11,837 nt of DNA from Akkermansiaceae bacterium (lineage in GTDB: Bacteria; Verrucomicrobiota; Verrucomicrobiia; Verrucomicrobiales; Akkermansiaceae), in the NCBI GenBank assembly GCA_023300065.1, contig JALZWJ010000363.1:1-11837 (forward strand), written 5' to 3'. The stretch's first letter is position 1. The number at the start of each line of letters is the position of its first letter. The notes beneath the pieces were generated by a model. It had not been told where the DNA came from, searched no databases, and worked only from the letters and a program-made list of their open reading frames with translations. This document shows positions 7,465 to 11,837 of the stretch, in pieces. The translations under genes and the position numbers were made by a program.

Positions 7465-9066
7465 ATGCCCACCCTCGTCCGCCTCTACCGCCTTGCCGTC
7501 ATCCTAGGCATCGCATGGCTCATCCAAGGCTGGACCCCACCCTCTCAAAAAACACTCCCCCTCCAAGAATTCTTCCCAGAAGCCGCCACCCTCGACCCCG
7601 CATCCCACGAGGTCAGCGACGCAAAAGGCACCCACCTCGGCTACCTCCTCACCACCCTCCCTCAGACCCAGCACATTCGCGGCTACTCTGGCCCTGCCGA
7701 CATCGCCCTCGCTCTAGACCCCACCGGCCGCCTCATCGGCACCAAGCTCCTCTCCTCCCCCGACACCCAAGACCACCTCCAGTCCGTCATCACCGACCCC
7801 ACCTTCTGGCAAGCCCACCACCTCCTCAAACTCGGCTCCCCCGGTAACCCAGAGATCGACGCAGTCTCCGGCTCCACCCTCACCAGCGTCGCCATCTCCC
7901 GCAGTATCATCGAGCGCCTCGGCGGGCAAACAACCTCCCGCCTCTTCCCCACCGAAATACTCCTCCCCGAGTTCGCCCTCCTCCTCCCCGAGGCCACCGC
8001 CATAGATAACCACCCAGAACTCCCCGGCACCGTCCGCCTCTACGACAAATCTCGCACAATCATCGGCCACGCCCTCCGCACCGCCCCCCAGCTCGAATAC
8101 CTCAAAGGCTTCCAAGGCCCCACCGATGTCCTCATCCTCCTCGATCAAAAAGCCGAGACCGTCAAAGGCCTCCGCTTCCGCAAAAGCTACGATAACGAAG
8201 ACTACTACGAACGCATCCTAGACAACAGCGACTACCTCCAACTCTACAACGGGAAACCCATCACCGAAATCATCTCTTCTCACGAAATCATCGAGGGTAT
8301 CTCCGGAGCCACCGACACCTCCTGGGTCATTGCCGAATCCGTCAAACGCCGCCTCGCCCGCTTCCAGGCAGACCGCACCCCCATCCCCTTCACCATCCCC
8401 TGGCGTAACATCGCCCTCATCCTCCTCACCCTCGGCGCCCTCATCTTCTCCTTCACCAAGCTCCGCGGCCAGCCCCTCGCCCGCCTCGCCTGGCAACTCA
8501 CCGTCGTCATCACCCTCGGCCTCATCCTCGGCGACCTCCTCTCCCAAGCCCTCCTCCTAGGCTGGGCCCGCCACGGCCTCCCCTTCGCAGATTCCTGGGG
8601 CCTCATCTTCCTCGCCGCCTCCGCCCTCCTCATCCCCTGGGCCAGCGGCCACCAACTTTACTGCCACCAACTCTGCCCCCACGGCTTCCTCCAGCAATGG
8701 CTTAACAAACTCCCCCTCAAGCCCCTGAAGATCCCTAAAAAACTCCACAAAACCCTCTCCCTCCTCCCCTCCACCCTCCTCGTCGTCATCACCCTCCTCG
8801 CCCTCTTCACCACCTCCGTAAACTACGCCGACTTCGAGGCCTTCGACGCCTGGCTCTGGCGCAGCGCCGGCCTCGCCACCATTCTCCTCGCCGTCATCGG
8901 CCTCCTCGCCTCCCTCTTCATCCCCCTCGCCTACTGTAAATACGGCTGCCCCACCGGCGCCCTCTTAAACTTCCTTCGAAAATCTTCCGTCAGCGCCCAT
9001 TTCAGTAAGAGAGATCTCGCCGCCGGCATTTTATTCCTCTTCGCCTTCCTGCTCCATCACTCTTGA
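7465..9066 (+). CDS. NosR/NirI-like polytopic membrane protein with two FMN-binding domains
   Basis: This 533-residue protein has an N-terminal membrane helix (about 6-22), then two tandem periplasmic FMN-binding domains, about 58-153 and 200-297. Candidate covalent flavin sites are T138 in DAVSGST and T283 in EGISGAT; each departs by one residue from the usual Dxx(S/T)GAT motif. About five or six membrane helices follow (312-331, 343-364, 376-395, 431-450, 466-488, 518-531). Two CxxxCP motifs sit at helix ends: C400/C404 (YCHQLCPHG) and C491/C495 (YCKYGCPTG), as in NosR, NirI and related proteins that move electrons from quinol to the periplasm. The ferredoxin-type domain that ends classical NosR is absent, and no other denitrification gene is in view, so a nosR name is not justified. 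FMN attachment would need ApbE, not seen here. It shares direction and C-rich codon use with the FAD oxidoreductase 81 bases upstream. No Shine-Dalgarno sequence is close to the ATG. Confidence 0.87.
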   Translation: MPTLVRLYRLAVILGIAWLIQGWTPPSQKTLPLQEFFPEAATLDPASHEVSDAKGTHLGYLLTTLPQTQHIRGYSGPADIALALDPTGRLIGTKLLSSPDTQDHLQSVITDPTFWQAHHLLKLGSPGNPEIDAVSGSTLTSVAISRSIIERLGGQTTSRLFPTEILLPEFALLLPEATAIDNHPELPGTVRLYDKSRTIIGHALRTAPQLEYLKGFQGPTDVLILLDQKAETVKGLRFRKSYDNEDYYERILDNSDYLQLYNGKPITEIISSHEIIEGISGATDTSWVIAESVKRRLARFQADRTPIPFTIPWRNIALILLTLGALIFSFTKLRGQPLARLAWQLTVVITLGLILGDLLSQALLLGWARHGLPFADSWGLIFLAASALLIPWASGHQLYCHQLCPHGFLQQWLNKLPLKPLKIPKKLHKTLSLLPSTLLVVITLLALFTTSVNYADFEAFDAWLWRSAGLATILLAVIGLLASLFIPLAYCKYGCPTGALLNFLRKSSVSAHFSKRDLAAGILFLFAFLLHHS

Positions 9067-9081
9067 ACAGGTCCAGACACG

Positions 9082-9111
9082 GAAAGAGCAGGTCCGAAGA
9101 CCTGCCCTTTC
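9082..9111 (+). terminator. Stem-loop after the NosR-like gene
   Basis: GAAAGAGCAGGTC (9082-9094) pairs with GACCTGCCCTTTC (9099-9111) around a CGAA loop: 12 of 13 pairs form, with one A/C mismatch. It starts 16 bases after the stop at 9066. No T-run follows (ACACACAC), so it is either a non-classical terminator or a 3' stabiliser. Part of the arm (CAGGTC) also occurs at 9068-9073. Confidence 0.55.
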
Positions 9112-9134
9112 ACACACACTATTTAGAAACAAAC

Positions 9135-9154
9135 AAAGGGACACTACTCCCTCT
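9135..9154 (-). terminator. Intrinsic-like terminator for the minus-strand ORF
   Basis: Read on the minus strand, AGAGGGA, GTAGTG loop and TCCCTTT form a 7-bp stem (one G-U pair), followed by the T-rich run GTTTGTTTC. It lies 7 bases after the stop of the ORF at 9162-9560. This is the only hairpin in the window with a T-rich tail, and it supports real minus-strand transcription here. Confidence 0.5.
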
Positions 9155-9161
9155 GTCGCCA

Positions 9162-9560
9162 TCAGATGAGCACCGCCTGTGCCAGTTTTTTTGAGAAAGC
9201 ATGAATTTGCCTCATTGATCTTATCGGAGGCTTCCTCGAAAGTCCTTGCATGGAAAAGGTCTTGAGTTCTTTCACCAACACCTTCCAGTCATCAAGAACC
9301 CTCGTCGCCTCCGGAGACAAGCGCCGAAAATCGATCTCCGGATGAGCTTCTTTAAGATCATTCAGTTCCTTAAGAAGATGAGCTCTCACCTGTTTTCTAA
9401 CCTCTTCCGCATTCTCATCCCTCGTTCTCACCCTCAACTTCCGAGGGCGTGATACTCGAAATAAATGTGCCAATTGAGATTCCGAATAAGCCGAAGAGGA
9501 ATCTTTTAATAATTCATCAGAGGTCAGCTCCTGAAACTTCCGCCCCGGCGATCGCAGCAA
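9162..9560 (-). CDS. Unrecognised small charged helical protein, possibly a gene remnant
   Basis: I do not recognise this frame. The listed start is a TTG (9560-9558), giving 132 residues; upstream the frame stays open for only 10 more codons with no ATG before a TGA at 9591-9593. The product is rich in charged residues and predicted helices (RTRDENAEEVRKQVRAHLLK, then DDWKVLVKELK), with no signal peptide or membrane segment. A different frame just upstream (GTG at 9615, reading NTAILNSSQ and later ISGVAAIAGAEVSG) also looks protein-like and ends at a TGA near 9516, so a frameshifted or truncated ancestral gene is possible. In favour of expression is the hairpin with a T-rich tail immediately after the stop. 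Against it are the lack of a clear start, the lack of a ribosome site and the disrupted neighbourhood. Confidence 0.4.
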   Translation of the reverse strand: MLRSPGRKFQELTSDELLKDSSSAYSESQLAHLFRVSRPRKLRVRTRDENAEEVRKQVRAHLLKELNDLKEAHPEIDFRRLSPEATRVLDDWKVLVKELKTFSMQGLSRKPPIRSMRQIHAFSKKLAQAVLI

Positions 9561-9632
9561 CCCCGGAGATATTTTCAGCCTGGGACGAATTCAGAATGGC
9601 AGTATTCGGTGTCACATGCTCAACTTAGGATT

Positions 9633-9818
9633 CTATGAATAAATACTATTCGGGTGAAGGCCGCCTTCTCCCGTTGCATTTTGATTAAAGTCTCCCTCGA
9701 AGGAGCTCGGATCACTGAAGTCAGAAGAAAACGAGAAGAGGGTCTGCGCAGAAAGCCCGCAACTTAGAGAGAGGCTCGTCAAAGCAAAAGCGAGAAGTGA
9801 AGCCCTTTCAATTTTCAT
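9633..9818 (-). pseudogene. Truncated secreted-protein gene (5' remnant)
   Basis: The frame from ATG 9818 encodes 61 residues: a good signal peptide (MKIERASLLAFALTSLSLS, then GLSAQ) followed by only about 36 residues, including FSFSSDFSDPSSFEGDFN, before a TAG at 9633. A mature domain this short after a signal peptide suggests a cut-off gene. Its start recalls the secreted protein at 1-833 (STDFSSDFGDFF), and the DNA is similar there too, around TCTGACTT. A candidate promoter lies upstream. It could instead be a genuine small secreted peptide. Confidence 0.55.
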
Positions 9819-9856
9819 TATTGAACGCCTGACAAACGATGCTCAGTTAATTAATA

Positions 9857-9884
9857 TTTATAAAAAATCAAGATTTATTTACAA
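9857..9884 (-). promoter_or_regulatory. Candidate promoter for the truncated secreted-protein gene
   Basis: On the minus strand TTGTAA (9884-9879) and TATAAA (9862-9857) are 16 bases apart, matching 4 and 5 of 6 sigma-70 bases. The predicted start would be near 9850, about 32 bases before the ATG at 9818. The -35 element overlaps that of the opposite promoter. Confidence 0.4.
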
Positions 9885-9905
9885 ACCGCTAAATTTCTGT
9901 ATGAT
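9878..9905 (+). promoter_or_regulatory. Sigma-70-type promoter for the RodZ-like gene
   Basis: TTTACA (9878-9883) and TATGAT (9900-9905) are separated by 16 bases, each matching 5 of 6 bases of consensus, in an AT-rich stretch. It is the best promoter in the window. Transcription would begin near 9912, giving a leader of about 100 bases before the ATG at 10011. Confidence 0.6.
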
Positions 9906-10010
9906 ACAGGCCAAGTGCAACTATCCTTACTAGGTAACACGAAACTCCCCTTTGCTCTCCCCCCCAGAGAGAGTCAACCCAAGCTACCCACTTACCCGAA
10001 TTTCAAAATA

Positions 10011-10691
10011 ATGAGCGAATGGACTGACATTGGTGAACAACTCAAACTCACTCGTGAGAAAAAGAAAATAAGTCTTGCTGGCATCTCCCACGAGATGCGC
10101 ATTCCCGTAGCAACTCTCCGCGCCCTTGAGGAAAATGACTACTCTGGCTTCCCAAGCCCCTCTTACGCAAAGAGCTTTCTCGGACAGTATTCCGAGTTTC
10201 TTAACATCGATGCCGACGAATGGCTCGACTGCTTCGAGACCGGGAATGTCCTCACCCACTCCGAGAATCTCGACTACCTCGTGCAGGATGAACCCCAGCC
10301 TAGCAGGCCTACAAAGGCACGCTCCGGCCCGAAGCCGCGCAAAAAGGAGGTTCGTGAATCATCCGGTAAACATCGTCAAACAGCCGTCATCTGTCTCGTC
10401 ACCGGAGGTCTCATCGCAGGAGCGATCTGGGGCTTCCTTCAAATTGAGAAAAAAATTACCAGCTCTGATCTCCCCGTTGCTTCTCAAGAAGAAAGCACGA
10501 ATCCTCAAGCTCCTCAGCCTGAAAACTCTTCCCCGACTACTCCTACCACCGTGGAGGAAACCCCGATCATCCTGCCTCCCGTAGCAGTAATCTCGGGAGA
10601 TCCTGCCGCTTCCGGAGTCGAAGATCCGATCTTGGTCGAACCTGTGGAGAGCAAGCCGCCCCCTCGCGCCATCTTGGTGGAAGAGGACTAA
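10011..10691 (+). CDS. RodZ-like HTH protein with one membrane helix
   Basis: With the ATG at 10011 this is a 226-residue protein. Residues about 5-65 form the RodZ-type helix-turn-helix domain (IGEQLKLTREKKKISLAGIS, then IPVATLRALEENDYSGFPSP and YAKSFLGQYSEFL). Residues about 95-122 form a basic, proline-rich linker, about 124-143 a transmembrane helix, and about 145-226 a periplasmic region rich in Pro, Ser, Thr and Glu. RodZ links the actin-like MreB cytoskeleton to the elongasome through its N-terminal domain. Here the folded C-terminal domain of classical RodZ is missing, so a full equivalent is uncertain. The frame also allows a GTG at 9915, but that lies about 3 bases from the predicted transcription start, and the family normally begins just before the HTH, so 10011 is preferred. 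No Shine-Dalgarno sequence is seen. The stop overlaps the convergent recQ stop. Confidence 0.82.
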   Translation: MSEWTDIGEQLKLTREKKKISLAGISHEMRIPVATLRALEENDYSGFPSPSYAKSFLGQYSEFLNIDADEWLDCFETGNVLTHSENLDYLVQDEPQPSRPTKARSGPKPRKKEVRESSGKHRQTAVICLVTGGLIAGAIWGFLQIEKKITSSDLPVASQEESTNPQAPQPENSSPTTPTTVEETPIILPPVAVISGDPAASGVEDPILVEPVESKPPPRAILVEED

Positions 10692-11837
10692 AGATCGCGC
10701 AGCACGCGAAGGAAGGACTCTAGATATTTGTCCGCCTTCGCTTCTCCGATCCCCTTCACCAGCAAGCCTGCTTCCATCGTGGTAGGCCTCAGCCGTGCGA
10801 GATGTTGCAGAGTGTCGTTTGAAAAAATGACATAAGCAGGGACCCGCTCAGCCTTGGCAAGTTGAGTTCGGACGTCACGGAGCTTTTCGTAGACGCGCGC
10901 ATCGAAGCCTAAGTCCTCCATGTCCACCCCCGCTGGAGCACCCGTCTGCCCGGGCCACTCGATGGCGTAGCTTGTAAGATTCTTCATCACTTGCTCACCG
11001 CGCGGAGTGAGGGTGACGAGCGGATACTCCCCCATCTGAGTCACAAGAAGACCTCCCTCATGGAGGAGGCGACAGAGCGAGTTCAAGTAAGCCGTCCCCT
11101 CCTCTTTTAAAATACCATAAGTCTTCAGCTCATGAAGCCGCGTGCGCAGAACATCCTGCGACTTACTTCCTACCAGCATCTGGATGACACGACCCCGGCC
11201 AAAGCGACCCTCCCAGCCAGTGGCAGTCCGGCGCGACATCCGTGCCACACCACTGAGGAACTTCAAGACAATGAGGGCTTCCCCCTCCGTAGGAGCCCGC
11301 CGCTCACTATTCTCTGAGCCTTGGCAGACATCACAACTCCCGCAGACGGGCGCATCAAGCTCACCGAAGTATTCCAGGATCCACTGCTGCCTGCAGGTAT
11401 TGGCGTAGCAAAGTTGAACCATTTTCTCCAGCTTCTCGCGGTCGCGACGCTCCTTCTCTTCGAGCGCTTTTTCATTGATCTCCAGATCACGAGTGAGGAC
11501 TTCCGGCTTTAAAAGGCGAGTCCCTTTTGCGCGGGAACCCGGCACATCAAAGCGCTCCACCATGCGCGAGCGCATCAGGTGACTCAGCGCATTTCCGAGA
11601 GCCATGGCATTCTTTGCTCCCGTCGCTGCTTTGATGTCATCTAAAGTGCGAACAACTTCGTAATTATCATCCGCATCATTGAGGAGAAACTCGTAGAGCT
11701 CACGAATCAACTGCGTCCCGGGATTCACCCCCTCGATAAAGAAATCCTGCGTCCGAGTGTCGGCATAGTTAAAGAGAAGATCACAGACCGAGGCCTCGCC
11801 ATCACGACCTGCACGACCTGCCTCCTGATAGTAGGCC
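10688..11837 (-). CDS. recQ: RecQ-type ATP-dependent DNA helicase, N-terminal part off window
   Basis: The frame is open from the right edge, giving 382 residues of the C-terminal part. It begins in helicase motif VI (YYQEAGRAGRDGE). The RecQ zinc domain follows with cysteines spaced C-x16-C-x2-C-x2-C (CRQQW, then YFGE, then VCGSCDVC), then the RQC winged-helix region (VLKFLSGVARMSRR, then GRGRVIQMLVGSKSQDVL). An HRDC domain closes the protein (about the last 75 residues, starting near DARVYEKLRDVRTQLA, with ARLRPTT and VKGIGEAKADKY). This is the complete bacterial RecQ domain order. RecQ unwinds DNA 3' to 5' in recombination and fork repair. An internal GTG at 11728 is not the start, because conserved helicase sequence continues upstream of it. 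The gene converges with the RodZ-like gene and their stops overlap by 4 bases. Confidence 0.95.
   Translation of the reverse strand, partial: AYYQEAGRAGRDGEASVCDLLFNYADTRTQDFFIEGVNPGTQLIRELYEFLLNDADDNYEVVRTLDDIKAATGAKNAMALGNALSHLMRSRMVERFDVPGSRAKGTRLLKPEVLTRDLEINEKALEEKERRDREKLEKMVQLCYANTCRQQWILEYFGELDAPVCGSCDVCQGSENSERRAPTEGEALIVLKFLSGVARMSRRTATGWEGRFGRGRVIQMLVGSKSQDVLRTRLHELKTYGILKEEGTAYLNSLCRLLHEGGLLVTQMGEYPLVTLTPRGEQVMKNLTSYAIEWPGQTGAPAGVDMEDLGFDARVYEKLRDVRTQLAKAERVPAYVIFSNDTLQHLARLRPTTMEAGLLVKGIGEAKADKYLESFLRVLRDL

Noticed and set aside
7714..8547. Minus-strand frames opposite the NosR-like gene
   Set aside because: They are acidic, Gly-rich shadows of the plus-strand gene, with no recognisable motif.
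7465..9066. Calling the flavoprotein NosR and inferring denitrification
   Set aside because: The ferredoxin domain is missing, and no nitrous oxide reductase or nos gene is present in the window.
9915..10010. GTG at 9915 as the start of the RodZ-like gene
   Set aside because: It would add 32 residues unlike the family's normal N-terminus, and lies about 3 bases from the predicted transcription start.
11726..11728. GTG at 11728 as the start of the RecQ gene
   Set aside because: The frame continues upstream to the window edge and encodes helicase motif VI, so this codon is internal.

Overview
The window looks like a chromosomal segment from a Verrucomicrobiota bacterium. The main clues are a PEP-CTERM secreted protein, an ECF sigma factor translationally coupled to a FecR-type anti-sigma factor that carries its own LamG domain, a C-terminal module typical of secreted verrucomicrobial proteins, a large secreted FAD oxidoreductase of a family common in Planctomycetes, Verrucomicrobia and Bacteroidetes, and an almost complete absence of Shine-Dalgarno sequences. 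No rRNA, tRNA, CRISPR array, complete mobile element or phage gene was seen. Assignments rest on reading motifs by eye; no database search was run.

Left part (1-3057, minus strand): a tightly packed operon read right to left. It holds an ECF sigma factor (2464-3057), a membrane FecR/LamG anti-sigma factor starting at the next base (826-2463), and the first 277 residues of a large secreted protein whose start overlaps the anti-sigma gene by 8 bases (1-833, running off the window). Together these look like a cell-surface signalling unit plus a candidate surface output or ligand.

Centre-left (3204-4878, plus strand): two tandem paralogous secreted proteins, divergent from the sigma operon across a 146-base spacer with a dyad and a repeated motif. 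The first ends in a PEP-CTERM sorting signal; the second has replaced it with a C-terminal beta-rich module. A stem-loop terminator follows.

Centre (5110-9066, plus strand): a secreted three-domain FAD-dependent oxidoreductase, a short spacer with CGCCTTTG repeats, and a NosR/NirI-like polytopic membrane protein with two FMN-binding domains and two CxxxCP motifs. They may form a redox pair across the membrane and periplasm, but this is inference.

Right part (9067-11837): a gene-poor, partly decayed stretch holding a small unrecognised minus-strand ORF with a terminator and a truncated secreted-protein remnant; then overlapping divergent promoters, a RodZ-like HTH/membrane protein (10011-10691), and, tail to tail with it, the C-terminal part of a RecQ helicase (10688 to the edge).

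The plus strand is strongly C-rich over most of the window whichever strand is coding, suggesting replication-linked skew. I found no clear-cut undescribed system. The best leads are the FAD oxidoreductase/NosR-like pair, the LamG-bearing anti-sigma operon next to the twin secreted proteins, and the dyad between them.
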